This document shows, piece by piece, positions 9,750-18,118 of a stretch of 64,000 bases of DNA. The first letter of the stretch is position 1, and each line of letters starts with the position of its first letter. The DNA lies in NCBI RefSeq assembly GCF_008119785.1, contig NZ_VSFA01000001.1, forward strand, positions 434,001 through 498,000. The letters run 5' to 3'. Under the pieces are notes generated by a model. The model saw only the letters and a program-made list of their open reading frames with translations. It did not search any database and was not told the DNA's origin. The stretch comes from Micromonospora sp. MP36 (GTDB taxonomy: Bacteria > Actinomycetota > Actinomycetes > Mycobacteriales > Micromonosporaceae). The position numbers and the translations under genes are program-made.

Positions 9750-11251
9750 CGTTCGGGGAGTTCCTGCTGGTCGCGGTCCTCGCGGTGCCCGCGCTGGGCG
9801 CCGTCGCGGCGGTCGCCACGCCGGGCGACCGGGCCGGGCGGCTGGTCGGCACCGTCGCCGCGGGGCTGACGCTGCTCGCCACCCTGCCGCTGGTGAGCGG
9901 CGACCACGGCTGGTTCGGCTACGGGCCGTCGCCCGCGGTGCAGCCCTGGCACCAGCTCGACCTGCCCTGGGCGCCCGGCCTCGACCTGCGCTTCCACCTC
10001 GGGGTGGACGGCATTTCCTGGCCGCTGGTGGTGCTGACCGCGCTGCTCACCCTGCTCTGCTGCGGCTACACGCTGTGGCGGGTGCCCGAGGGCGGTGGCA
10101 GCGGGCGGGCCCTGGTCGCGCTGCTGCTGGTGGTCGAGGTGGGCATCCTGGGCACCTTCCTCGCCCTCGACCTGGTGCTCTTCTTCCTCTTCTTCGAGGT
10201 CGTCCTCCTCCCGATGTACGCGATCATCGCCGGTTGGGGCGGCGACGACCGGCGGCGGGCGGCCCGCAAGTTCGTCCTCTACACCCTCTTCGGCTCGGTG
10301 CTGCTGCTGGTCGGCGTCTACGTGGTGGTCGCCGCCGCGGGCACCGCCGACCTGGTGACGCTGACCGGCGGGTCCGGGCTGCCCCGGGGCACCCAGCTCG
10401 CGGCGTTCACCCTGCTGGCGCTGGCGTTCGCGGTGAAGAGCCCGCTCTGGCCGTTGCACTCCTGGCTGCCCGACGCGCACACCCAGGCGCCCACCGTGGG
10501 CAGCGTGATCCTCGCCGGGGTGCTGCTCAAGATGGGCACGTACGGCCTGATCCGGGTGGCGGTCGGGGTGGCCCCGGAGGGCGCCCGCTGGGCCGCCCCG
10601 GTGCTCGGGGTGCTCGCCGTGGCGGCGATCCTCGTCGGGTCCCTGGTCTGCCTCGCGCAGGACGAGCTGAAGCGGCTGATCGCGTACTCCAGCGTGGGGC
10701 ACATGGGCTTCGTGCTGCTCGGGGTGGCCACGCTCACCGCCACCGGCCTGCAGGCCGCACTGATCGGCAACATCGCGCACGGCGTGATCACCGGCCTGCT
10801 CTTCTTCCTGGCCGGGGCGGTCAAGGACCGTACGCACACCGGGTCCCTCGCCGAGCTGTCCGGGCTCCGGGAGACCACGCCCCGGCTCGCCGGGCTGCTC
10901 GGCTTCGCGGCGGTCGCCTCGCTGGGGCTGCCCGGGCTGGCCGGCTTCTGGGGGGAGGCGTTCGCCGTCATCGCGGCCATCCGGCGGGGCGGCGGGCTCT
11001 GGACCACCCTCGCGGTGCTGGCCGCGCTGGGCGGGGCGCTGACCGCCGCGTACTTCCTGCGGCTGCTGCGCCGGGTCAGCCACGGGCGGCCCAGCCCGGC
11101 CGTCGGGCGGCTCGCGCCGGGGCTGGCTGGGGCGGAGTTGACCGCCTGGGCGCCGCTGGTGCTGCTCGCCCTCGCTGTCGGCCTGGCCCCGGCCCTCGTG
11201 CTGTCCTACGCCGCCGGCCCGGTCAACGCCCTGCTGGCGGTCTTCGATTGA
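9746..11251 (+). CDS. nuoM: NADH-quinone oxidoreductase subunit M (proton-pumping antiporter-like)
   Basis: 501 residues with about 14 hydrophobic segments, as expected for NuoM. The signature FFLFFEVVLLPMYAIIAGWG holds the conserved Glu; KSPLWPLHSWLPDAHTQAPT holds the pump Lys; CLAQDELKRLIAYSSVGHMG is the second conserved segment. It starts four bases inside nuoL. Unlike its upstream neighbours it does not overlap the next gene: 106 bases holding two direct repeats separate it from nuoN, and the first repeat begins at the nuoM stop. Confidence 0.95.
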
Positions 11252-11350
11252 GCGCGGGGCGGGAGGCGGAGCGGAAATCCCGCGGTCGCGAACGAAGGTG
11301 GACTTCGGTGAGTGCGGCGGAGCGGAGCCCCGCGGCCGCGAACGAAGGTG
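11249..11350 (+). repeat. Start-associated repeat, copies 2 and 3 (tandem, before nuoN)
   Basis: Two direct copies, 11249-11300 and 11308-11350. Both share GCGGAGCGGA, then CCCGCGG, YCGCGAACGAAGGTG at the 3' end. Copy 3 begins GTGAGTGCGGCGGAGCGGAG and ends in GAAGGTG, seven bases before the nuoN ATG, thus providing its ribosome binding site. The plan matches the minus-strand copy at 4930-4983. Confidence 0.7.
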
Positions 11351-11357
11351 AGGCCGG

Positions 11358-12821
11358 ATGAGTCTGGTGCAGAGCGTGGACCACGTGGCGCTGCTGCCGG
11401 CCTACCTGGCCGCCGGCACCGCCGTACTCGTGCTCCTGGCCGACCTGCTGGTGGCCCGGGCCGGCGTCACCGTGGCGGTGGCCGCCGTCGGCGCGGCGGC
11501 CACCACGCTCGGCGCGGCCGGGGTCGGTACGGGCGACGAGCGGCGAACCTTCTGCGTCGGCGCCGACTGCTCCTACGTCTTCGGTGGCCGGGCCGCCCTG
11601 GTCGCGGCGGTCGTCGCCCTGCTCACCCTCGGCGTGCTGGCGCTGTCCGGTCCGCTGTTGCGGGCCGGCCGGACCCCGGTGGGGGAGTACGCCTTCCTGC
11701 TCGCCTGCGCGATGACCGGCGGCGTGCTGCTCGGCGCGGCCGGCGACCTGATCACCCTGGTGGTGGCGCTGGAGACGCTCACCCTGCCGCTCTACGTGCT
11801 CGTCGGGCTGCGCCGGGGCAGCCTGGCCGGCGCCGAGGCGGCGGTGACCTTCTTCGTGGTCAGCGTGGTGGCCACCACCCTCACCCTGCTCGGCGCGGCG
11901 CTGCTCTACGCGGTGACCGGCGCCCTGCACCTGGACCGGCTCGGCGCCGTCCTCGCCGCCGACGCCCACGTGCGCGACCTGCCGCTCACCACGGTCGCCG
12001 TGGCGCTGGTGGTGGCCGGGCTGGCGTTCAAGGTCGCCGCCGTGCCGTTCCACGCCTGGGCCCCGGCCACGTACGACGGCGCGCCGCTGCCGGTCGCCGC
12101 GTACCTGTCGACGGCCTCCAAGCTGGGCGGCGTGGTGGCCCTGCTCGCGGTGGTGCAGCGGGCGCTGCCGGCCACCGTCACCGGGCCGGTGCTGGCCCTG
12201 CTCGCCGCGCTCACCATGACCGTGGGCAACCTGGTGGCGCTGCGCCAGCAGCGCACGGTCCGGCTGCTCGCCTGGTCCTCGGTGGCCCAGGCCGGCTACG
12301 TCCTCGCCCCGCTGGGCGCGTTGGCGCTGGCCGCCGGCCGCACCGCCGACGCCCGCGCGGCGGCGTACGCGGCGGCCGTCGCGTACCTGGTCTTCTTCGT
12401 GCTGCTGGAGCTGGCCGCCTTCGCGGCGGTGGTGGCGCTGCGCCCGGCGGACGGCGACGGCGGCACCCTGGCCGACCTGCGCGGGTCGGCCCGCCGCCAC
12501 CCGTGGGTGGGCGGGGCGTTCGCGCTCGCGCTGGTCGGGCTGGCCGGCCTGCCACCGGGCCTGGCCGGCCTGTTCGCCAAGGTGACCGTGGTCCGGGCCC
12601 TGCTGGCCGGGCACGCCGGTTGGCTGGCCCTGGTGGTGGCCCTGAACGCGGTGCTCGGCCTGGCCTACTACCTGCGCCTGATTGCCACCCTCTACGCGGC
12701 ACCCGGCCCGGCCACCGCCCGGCCCGCCCGGCTGGTGGTCGCGGCCCTCGGGGTGGCCACCGCCCTCGCCGTGGTGGTGGGCTTCGCCCCACAGCTGGTG
12801 CTGGACCTGGCCGCCCGCTGA
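11358..12821 (+). CDS. nuoN: NADH-quinone oxidoreductase subunit N (proton-pumping antiporter-like)
   Basis: 487 residues, the normal length. Third antiporter-like pump subunit of complex I. Visible are [20 protein letters not shown] with the conserved Glu, and [20 protein letters not shown] with the essential Lys and the Pro-containing turn, followed by LSTASKLGG. It closes the nuoIJKLMN run. The ATG follows GAAGGTGAGGCCGG, the end of a repeated element. No obvious strong hairpin directly follows the stop. Confidence 0.95.
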   Translation: MSLVQSVDHVALLPAYLAAGTAVLVLLADLLVARAGVTVAVAAVGAAATTLGAAGVGTGDERRTFCVGADCSYVFGGRAALVAAVVALLTLGVLALSGPLLRAGRTPVGEYAFLLACAMTGGVLLGAAGDLITLVVALETLTLPLYVLVGLRRGSLAGAEAAVTFFVVSVVATTLTLLGAALLYAVTGALHLDRLGAVLAADAHVRDLPLTTVAVALVVAGLAFKVAAVPFHAWAPATYDGAPLPVAAYLSTASKLGGVVALLAVVQRALPATVTGPVLALLAALTMTVGNLVALRQQRTVRLLAWSSVAQAGYVLAPLGALALAAGRTADARAAAYAAAVAYLVFFVLLELAAFAAVVALRPADGDGGTLADLRGSARRHPWVGGAFALALVGLAGLPPGLAGLFAKVTVVRALLAGHAGWLALVVALNAVLGLAYYLRLIATLYAAPGPATARPARLVVAALGVATALAVVVGFAPQLVLDLAAR

Positions 12822-12873
12822 AGCGGCGGTTTGTCCCTCGGTGCCCAATCGGCACAGCGGCCACACAGAAATC

Positions 12874-12889
12874 CTCAGCCAACTCTCAG
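12874..12889 (+). promoter_or_regulatory. Possible response-regulator site upstream of htpX
   Basis: CTCAG occurs at 12874 and again at 12885, an 11-base period (one helical turn), in the context TCCTCAGCCAACTCTCAG. OmpR-type response regulators bind such spaced direct repeats. The site is 85-100 bases before the htpX start. Confidence 0.3.
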
Positions 12890-12973
12890 TCATGGGCGGG
12901 ATGGTTGACGGGTACCGGTGGTGTTGAACCGGTCGGCGGATCCCGCACGGATCCGCGCACCGAAGGAGCGATC

Positions 12974-13852
12974 GTGCATCACAACCGTCTGAAGACCGCA
13001 GCGCTGCTCGGCCTGTTGACCTCGCTGATCCTCGCGGTCGGCTACTGGTTCGGCGGGAGCGGTGGCCTCGTCATCGCCGTCGTCGTGTCGTTGCTGATGA
13101 ACGGCGTGACCTACTTCTACTCCGACAAGCTCGCACTGCGCTCGATGGGGGCGCAACCAGTCAGCGAGGCACAGTTCCCCGAGCTGTATCGGATGGTCCG
13201 CGAGCTGTCCACCCAGGCGGGCCAGCCGATGCCCCGCCTGTATGTGAGCCCCACCGCCCAGCCCAACGCGTTCGCGACCGGGCGCAACCCGCAGAACGCG
13301 GCGGTCTGCGTCACCCAGGGGATCGTGGAGATCCTCGACTACCGCGAGCTGCGCGGCGTGATCGGGCACGAGCTGTCCCACGTCTACAACCGGGACATCC
13401 TGATCTCCAGCGTGGCGGCCGGTCTGGCCGGCATCATCACCATGCTGGCCAACATCGCCTGGTTTATCCCGCTGGGCTCCTCGGACGACGAGGACGGCCC
13501 GAACCCGGCGGTCCTGCTGCTCACCTTGATCCTCGGCCCGATCGCGGCCACCCTGATCCAGCTGGCAATCAGCCGGAGCCGTGAGTTCCAGGCCGACCAG
13601 TCGGGCGCCGAGCTGAGCCGGGACCCGCTGGCCCTGGCCAGCGCCCTGCGGAAGATCCACATGGGTACGCAGATGCGCCCGCTGCCGCCGCAGGGCCAGC
13701 TCACCAGCACCGCCCACCTGATGATCGACAACCCGTTCAAGCGGGGTGGCGGCATCGCCGCCATGTTCGCCACCCACCCGCCGATGGAGCAGCGGGTGGC
13801 CCGCTTGGAGCAGATGGCCCGCAACGCCGGCCCGGTGCAGTTCCAGCGCTGA
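12974..13852 (+). CDS. htpX: Zinc metalloprotease HtpX (M48)
   Basis: 292 residues. A membrane-bound M48 peptidase that degrades misfolded membrane proteins, with its active site facing the cytoplasm. Two N-terminal hydrophobic segments (about 8-25 and 30-50) are followed by the zinc motif HELSH (in [12 protein letters not shown]), two more hydrophobic segments, and the third zinc ligand Glu in [13 protein letters not shown] distal [13 protein letters not shown] segment is also typical. The GTG start at 12974 has AAGGAG five bases upstream. It probably has its own promoter and ends at a strong hairpin. Confidence 0.93.
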   Translation: MHHNRLKTAALLGLLTSLILAVGYWFGGSGGLVIAVVVSLLMNGVTYFYSDKLALRSMGAQPVSEAQFPELYRMVRELSTQAGQPMPRLYVSPTAQPNAFATGRNPQNAAVCVTQGIVEILDYRELRGVIGHELSHVYNRDILISSVAAGLAGIITMLANIAWFIPLGSSDDEDGPNPAVLLLTLILGPIAATLIQLAISRSREFQADQSGAELSRDPLALASALRKIHMGTQMRPLPPQGQLTSTAHLMIDNPFKRGGGIAAMFATHPPMEQRVARLEQMARNAGPVQFQR

Positions 13853-13862
13853 CCGCGCTCGT

Positions 13863-13898
13863 CTCCGCCCGCGTCCCGAACCCGGGACGCGGGCGGAG
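13863..13898 (+). terminator. Terminator after htpX
   Basis: A perfect 15-bp stem, CTCCGCCCGCGTCCC with GGGACGCGGGCGGAG and a 6-base loop, begins ten bases after the htpX stop. Confidence 0.85.
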
Positions 13899-14003
13899 CC
13901 GTGTCCGGACGTGTGAGCGAACCGACCATTCCCACGGCGAGCTGCGGCGTTAGGGTCAAAGGGGCTTCTCGCCCATTACCTGTCTCCCCCCGGAGGTGCT
14001 TCC

Positions 14004-15263
14004 TTGGCCGCCCTGCGCCAGTACCTGGGCGTCTGGCGGATCCCCGGCGCACCGATGCTGCTGATCCTTGGCATCATCGGCCGCCTCGGGATCGGCATGA
14101 CCCCGCTCGCGCTGCTGCTCGTGGTCGAGGAGGTGACCGACCGGTACTCCCTCGCCGCGGTCGCCGGCGGCATCTACGCGCTTGCCGGCGCGGCGCTCAG
14201 CCCGATCGCCGGGCGGATCGCCGACCGGGTCGGTCCCACCCCGGTGCTGCTGGTCACCGCGGTCGCCCACCCGCTCGCCCTCTTCGGTCTGCTCGGGGCC
14301 AGCCGGTCCGGGGCCGACAACCTCGCCCTGATCTACCTGGCCGCCGGCATCGCCGGGGCCACCTTCCCGCCGCTGACCGCCGCCATCCGGGGCGCCTGGA
14401 ACGACCTCACCGCGCCCACCACCGGCCGCGCCCACCTGCGCAACACCGCGCTCGCCGCGGAGACCTCGCTCTTCGAGGTCGTCTTCGTGCTCGGCCCGCT
14501 GCTGGTGGCCGGGTTCGTGCTGGCCGCCGACGCCGCCGCCGCGCTGGTCGGGGCCGCCGTGGTCACCCTGGTCGGGACCACCGCCGTCGCGCTCGGCCGG
14601 GTGATGCGGGGCTGGCGCCCGCACCCGCGCGAGCACCAGGCGAAGGGCCTCGGCCCGCTGCGGGTCGGGGGCTTCCCGGCCCTGCTGCTCTGCGTCGCCA
14701 GCCTCGGCATCGCGTTCGGTGCCGCCGGCGTGATCGTCCCGGCCTTCGCCGGGCAGGCCGCGGCCGACGACCCGGAGAGCCTGGCCGGCGTGCTGCTCGC
14801 CGTCTGGGGAATCGGCAGCGCCGTCGGCGGCCTCTGGTTCGGGGTACGCCGGCCGGCCGCCAACATGACCCGCCAGTTCGCCTGGCTGCTCGGCGCGGTG
14901 GCGGCCAGCTTCGCCGTGTACGCGGTGATGTCGGCCCCGCTGGCGCTCGGCGTCGCGCTGGTGCTCGGCGGGGCCACCATCGCCCCGGCGCTGACCCTGG
15001 AGAACACCCTGGTCGGCCGGATCGCCCCAGCCGGCATGCTGAACGAGGCGTACACCTGGGTGGTCACCATGTCGGTGGCCGCCAGCGCGGCCGGGGGAGC
15101 GGTGGCCGGGCTGATCGTCGACCACGCGGGCGGCGTGCCCTGGGCCTTCCTCTTCGCCGGGGCGGCGGTCGCCGTCGGGGCCGCCGTCGCCGCGCTGCCC
15201 GCCGGCCCCATCGCCCGGGCCGAGGCCACGGCGGTACGCGCCGAACACGCGGTCGCCGCCTGA
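14004..15263 (+). CDS. MFS transporter
   Basis: 419 residues with about 12 hydrophobic segments. The major facilitator loop between helices 2 and 3 is recognisable in [14 protein letters not shown]. Family members move small solutes or drugs by proton coupling; nothing in the sequence identifies the substrate. The start is TTG at 14004, supported by GGAGG eight bases upstream and by the lack of any in-frame ATG or GTG near the first helix. It stands alone between the htpX terminator and a tiny membrane peptide gene. Confidence 0.85.
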   Translation: MAALRQYLGVWRIPGAPMLLILGIIGRLGIGMTPLALLLVVEEVTDRYSLAAVAGGIYALAGAALSPIAGRIADRVGPTPVLLVTAVAHPLALFGLLGASRSGADNLALIYLAAGIAGATFPPLTAAIRGAWNDLTAPTTGRAHLRNTALAAETSLFEVVFVLGPLLVAGFVLAADAAAALVGAAVVTLVGTTAVALGRVMRGWRPHPREHQAKGLGPLRVGGFPALLLCVASLGIAFGAAGVIVPAFAGQAAADDPESLAGVLLAVWGIGSAVGGLWFGVRRPAANMTRQFAWLLGAVAASFAVYAVMSAPLALGVALVLGGATIAPALTLENTLVGRIAPAGMLNEAYTWVVTMSVAASAAGGAVAGLIVDHAGGVPWAFLFAGAAVAVGAAVAALPAGPIARAEATAVRAEHAVAA

Positions 15264-15323
15264 CCTGCCCCCTCGCGGCCCGTCCGGGGATCGAACCGGC
15301 CCCCGGGCGGGTACAGCCCCGGC

Positions 15324-15419
15324 ATGTTCGTCTTCTTCTCGAACCGGATCGGCTGCCTCGGCTCGATCCTGATCAGCGCCATCGTGACCGTGATCCTGCT
15401 GCTGATCTTCGCCCGCTGA
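15324..15419 (+). CDS. 31-residue single-pass membrane peptide
   Basis: The short frame begins MFVFFSNRIGCLGSILIS and ends with a run of Ile, Val and Leu closed by FAR. It has an aromatic N-terminus, a central Gly-Cys-Leu-Gly, and one hydrophobic helix. I recall similar 30-35-residue peptides (MFVFFSNRLGCLGSL type) in other actinobacteria; this is memory, not a search. No clear ribosome binding site is visible (the upstream bases are GTACAGCCCCGGC), so TACAGC six to seven bases upstream could act as a leaderless -10. Function unknown. Confidence 0.6.
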   Translation: MFVFFSNRIGCLGSILISAIVTVILLLIFAR

Positions 15420-15515
15420 CCGGGTCCGCTCTCCTCCCGCCTGCCCCACAGCGGCGAGGCCGCGGTGCCCCCGCGGGTCGTAAGGCGCGACGTCCGGGAT
15501 GTGGTGCGGCGCTGG

Positions 15516-15545
15516 CTCGGCCGGCCCCGGAAGGGGCCGGCCGAG
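15516..15545 (-). terminator. Terminator of yajQ
   Basis: A perfect 13-bp stem (CTCGGCCGGCCCC with GGGGCCGGCCGAG) with a GGAA loop lies just beyond the yajQ stop on the minus strand. Confidence 0.85.
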
Positions 15546-15549
15546 ATGC

Positions 15550-16044
15550 TCAGCGGTAGTTGGTGAACTGAAGGGCGACCCCGAAGTCCTCGCCCTTGAG
15601 CAGCGCGATGACGGCCTGGAGGTCGTCCTTCTTCTTGCCGGTGACCCGCAGCTGGTCGCCCTGGATCTGCGCCTGGACGCCCTTCGGGCCGTCCTCCCGG
15701 ATCTTCTTGCTGATCGCCTTGGCCTTGTCCGAGTCGATGCCCTGGATCACCTTGGCGTCGATCTTGAAGACCTTGCCGGAGGACCGCGGGTCGCCGGCGT
15801 CCAGCGACTTGAGCGAGATGTTCCGCTTGACCAGCTTCTCCTTGAAGACGTCCAGGGCGGCCCGGACCCGCTCCTCGGTCTCCGCCTGGAGGCTGATCGC
15901 CTCCTCGCCCGACCAGGAGATCTCCGCACCGGTGCCCCGGAAGTCGAACCGCGTCGCGAGCTCCTTCTCCGCCTGGCGGAGGGCGTTGTCGACCTCCTGC
16001 CGGTCGACCTTGCTCACGATGTCGAACGACGGGTTCGCTGCCAT
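15550..16044 (-). CDS. YajQ family nucleotide-binding protein
   Basis: 164 residues, the usual YajQ length. Signatures: [17 protein letters not shown] at the N-terminus, [13 protein letters not shown], and [22 protein letters not shown] toward the end. YajQ proteins bind nucleotides; one relative binds cyclic di-GMP and acts in transcription control. A link to the cyclic di-GMP protein encoded 2 kb away is speculation. I chose the ATG at 16044 because AGGAGC lies seven bases before it but directly abuts the upstream ATG at 16050. Confidence 0.92.
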   Translation of the reverse strand: MAANPSFDIVSKVDRQEVDNALRQAEKELATRFDFRGTGAEISWSGEEAISLQAETEERVRAALDVFKEKLVKRNISLKSLDAGDPRSSGKVFKIDAKVIQGIDSDKAKAISKKIREDGPKGVQAQIQGDQLRVTGKKKDDLQAVIALLKGEDFGVALQFTNYR

Positions 16045-16193
16045 GCTCATGCTCCTGCTGTCCGGCGGTCTGTCCTGTTCCGTCCCCCGCTGGCCAGCGG
16101 TGGGACCCCCTGACGGTACCCGGTTGCGGCGCCCTGGGGGGCAACCGCTATCCTTGCAACCGCTGCCGCGCGATAGCGTGGTGGCAACGCCCT

Positions 16194-16277
16194 GGCGGGT
16201 TGCCCGAGCGGCCAATGGGAGCGGACTGTAAATCCGTCGCGAAAGCTACAGAGGTTCGAATCCTCTACCCGCCACCA
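16194..16277 (+). tRNA. tRNA-Tyr (anticodon GTA)
   Basis: A class II tRNA with a long variable arm. The acceptor GGCGGGT pairs with ACCCGCC. The anticodon loop CTGTAAA gives GTA. GGTTCGAATCC is the T-arm. The 3' CCA is encoded in the DNA (16275-16277), unlike the other three tRNAs of this window. Confidence 0.97.
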
Positions 16278-16285
16278 GGTGCGAC

Positions 16286-16325
16286 AACGGCCCCGTGAGC
16301 TGCGGAAACGCACTCCGGGGCCGTT
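16286..16325. terminator. Terminator after tRNA-Tyr
   Basis: AACGGCCCCG pairs with CGGGGCCGTT. The loop contains a nested TGCG-GAAA-CGCA hairpin. It begins nine bases after the tRNA and could also end transcription of the converging exporter gene. Confidence 0.75.
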
Positions 16326-16407
16326 CTCGTCCGGCCCAGCTCGATCCAGCGCTTCACGAACGCCACTTCGAGCGTGTCTCGCTCGCGACCGGGCATGCGC
16401 TGGAAGA

Positions 16408-17142
16408 TCACTTGGCCTCTCCTGAGCAGCAGGAACAGCCGGGCTCGCACCCGCAGGCGTCGGTGCCCACAGCCTGAACAGTGAGCGAGCTCGCGCCGCT
16501 CACGGGCACCGCGCAACAGGCGTCCCCACGCCATGCTTCTCGCCCCTCCTTGATCGCCACCGCGGCGATGACCAGCGCGGCCAGCGGGTCGGCCCATGAC
16601 CAGCCGAACAGGCTGTTGAGGCCCAGGCCGACGAGCAGTACGGCCGACAGGTAGGTGCAGAGCAGCGTCTGCTTGGAGTCGGCCACGGCCGATCGGGAAC
16701 CCAACTCACGGCCGGCCCGCCGCTGCGCGTAGGACAGCACCGGCATGATGAGCAGCGACAGGGCGGCCAGGACCAAACCCATGGTGGAGTGTTCGGCCTC
16801 TCCGCCGCCGGCGAACGCGCGCACCGACTCGACGGTGACGTACGCGGCGAGCGCGAAGAACGACACCGCGATGATCCGCAGTGCGGCCTTCTCCCGCGCC
16901 TCGGGGTCACGTCCGGCGAACTGCCACGCCACCGCTGCCGCCGAGGACACCTCGATGACCGAGTCGAGACCGAAGCCGATCAGGGCGGTGGACGATGCGG
17001 CCTTGCCGGCCGCGATCGCGACGACCGCCTCGATCACGTTGTAGGTGATCGTCGCGGCCACCAGGAGCCGCACTCGGCGAGCGAGCATTGCACGCCGAGC
17101 TGCGCGGCCGCCGGGCTGGATCTGGACCAGCGGGGCCGACAT
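16408..17142 (-). CDS. Cation diffusion facilitator-like exporter with cysteine-rich C-terminus
   Basis: 244 residues, with five or six hydrophobic segments. The first pair carries the family's metal-site context, FGLDSVIEVSSAAAVAW (Asp in the membrane), and a later segment has SRSAVADSKQTLLCTYLS with matching Asp. The C-terminus is unusual: CGCEPGCSCCSGEAK, six cysteines in a short tail likely to bind soft metals. It is coupled to the upstream sensor gene by a TGATG overlap, so a metal-induced exporter of cadmium, lead, zinc or similar is inferred. An alternative start at 17175 would lie inside the regulator gene. Confidence 0.82.
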   Translation of the reverse strand: MSAPLVQIQPGGRAARRAMLARRVRLLVAATITYNVIEAVVAIAAGKAASSTALIGFGLDSVIEVSSAAAVAWQFAGRDPEAREKAALRIIAVSFFALAAYVTVESVRAFAGGGEAEHSTMGLVLAALSLLIMPVLSYAQRRAGRELGSRSAVADSKQTLLCTYLSAVLLVGLGLNSLFGWSWADPLAALVIAAVAIKEGREAWRGDACCAVPVSGASSLTVQAVGTDACGCEPGCSCCSGEAK

Positions 17143-17471
17143 CAGCAGCAGCCCCGCTGATCGGCGTCCGCGCATACCGTCGGGTCGACGGTATGGACCA
17201 GGTTCAGCAGGTCACCGAGCGCATGCGCGAGTCGCGCGTCGGCCAGCTCGTAGCGGGTCCGCCGCCCCTCGGGCACGGCCATGACCAAGCCGCAGCCCCG
17301 CAGGCAGGCCAGGTGGTTGGACAGGTTCTGGCGGGTCGTGCCGAGCAGGTCGGCCAGCTCCGCCGGATAGCCCGGAGCGTCCCGCAGCGCCAGGAGCAAC
17401 CGCGCCCGGGTGGGGTCGGACAGGGCATGGCCGAACCGGGCGAGCACCTGCCCGTACGTCAACGTCTCCAC
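17142..17471 (-). CDS. cmtR: CmtR-like ArsR/SmtB metal-sensing repressor
   Basis: 109 residues with a winged helix (ALSDPTRARLLLALRD; TTRQNLSNHLACLRGCGLV as recognition region). The paired cysteines of NHLACLRGCGLV correspond to the Cd/Pb ligands Cys57 and Cys61 of Mycobacterium tuberculosis CmtR. Further cysteines follow near the end (VDPTVCADADQRGCC), where CmtR places its third ligand, Cys102. The protein should repress its own operon until Cd, Pb or a similar metal binds. GTG start at 17471; a TTG three codons later has a better-spaced GGAG. A palindrome overlies the promoter just upstream. Confidence 0.85.
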   Translation of the reverse strand: METLTYGQVLARFGHALSDPTRARLLLALRDAPGYPAELADLLGTTRQNLSNHLACLRGCGLVMAVPEGRRTRYELADARLAHALGDLLNLVHTVDPTVCADADQRGCC

Positions 17472-17480
17472 TCCGCCGAT

Positions 17481-17500
17481 AGTACAGCGCTCGCTGTATT
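17481..17500 (-). promoter_or_regulatory. CmtR operator palindrome
   Basis: TACAGCG and CGCTGTA form a perfect inverted repeat around CT (17483-17498), inside an ATA...TTAA frame typical of ArsR/SmtB operators. It lies 10-30 bases before the repressor start. On the minus strand TACTAT, overlapping its edge, could be the -10 box. Confidence 0.65.
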
Positions 17501-17897
17501 AAGTGCTAGCCGTACGCGACCGTGGGTCGGGGCGAGGGGTGACGGAAAGATGACGTCAGGGGTCTGGATTTCGGCTCCACGCATGTATGGTGGCCTATGG
17601 CCGACGGTGCGGGTCGGTGCCAGGAGCGTTTTCGGTCTGTCCTGGAGGGCTGTGGACGGGACCCTCGGGGGTCGGATGATCGATTTGCGGTTTAGGTCGG
17701 AATCCGCGCTGGGCGAAGCGTTCCACCGATCCAGGACGGCTCTGATCTGGCCGGGTGTGCCGTGGGGTGTGGGCCGAACGGCGAAACCTGGCCGCCCCCC
17801 GGGGCCGGGCCGGGTCCCGGCGCTTTCCTATGTGCGCGCCCTGTGGCACGATCGTGGAACCCTTAACCCCTGTGACACTCCCCCGACAGGAGTAATC
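17501..17897. other. Non-coding stretch between cmtR and a small peptide gene
   Basis: About 400 bases with no frame that looks like a gene. It must hold promoters for both divergent units. I see no clear -35/-10 pair. The part nearest 17820-17890 has several AT-richer words (TTTCCTATG, CTTAACCC) and is the likeliest promoter area for the peptide gene. Confidence 0.5.
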
Positions 17898-18056
17898 ATG
17901 TCTGGTCGAAGGTTGGGCCGACTGCTTGGCTCGGTCCTCGCGATCGCCGCCGCCGCAGCGATCGGGTTCAACTTCGGGCTCTTCAACGACGTTGCCGGTC
18001 GCCACGTGCAGGCGGATCTCATTTGGACCTCCGCCCCCGCGGACACTGGTTACTGA
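17898..18056 (+). CDS. Small 52-residue peptide with an N-terminal hydrophobic segment
   Basis: The ATG follows GACAGGAG with good spacing. The N-terminus has four arginines (SGRRLGRLLGS), then an Ala/Ile-rich hydrophobic stretch (about residues 11-28), then a polar tail. This resembles a signal peptide or signal anchor. It lies 62 bases before the GGDEF-EAL gene and may share its mRNA. I do not recognise the family; function unknown. Confidence 0.6.
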   Translation: MSGRRLGRLLGSVLAIAAAAAIGFNFGLFNDVAGRHVQADLIWTSAPADTGY

Positions 18057-18118
18057 CTGACGCGGGGAAACGTCTGACGGGCAAGGAGCCTGTACGTCCG
18101 TAGCCCGTAGGGAGTGCC

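Noticed and set aside
16265..16597. Minus-strand frame after the exporter gene
   Set aside because: It overlaps the tRNA-Tyr terminator and the exporter's Cys-rich end in another frame; no family likeness beyond Arg-rich composition.
17595..18005. Minus-strand 136-codon frame in the gap before the small peptide gene
   Set aside because: No ribosome binding site, biased Arg/Pro/Gly composition, and it overlaps the better supported plus-strand peptide.
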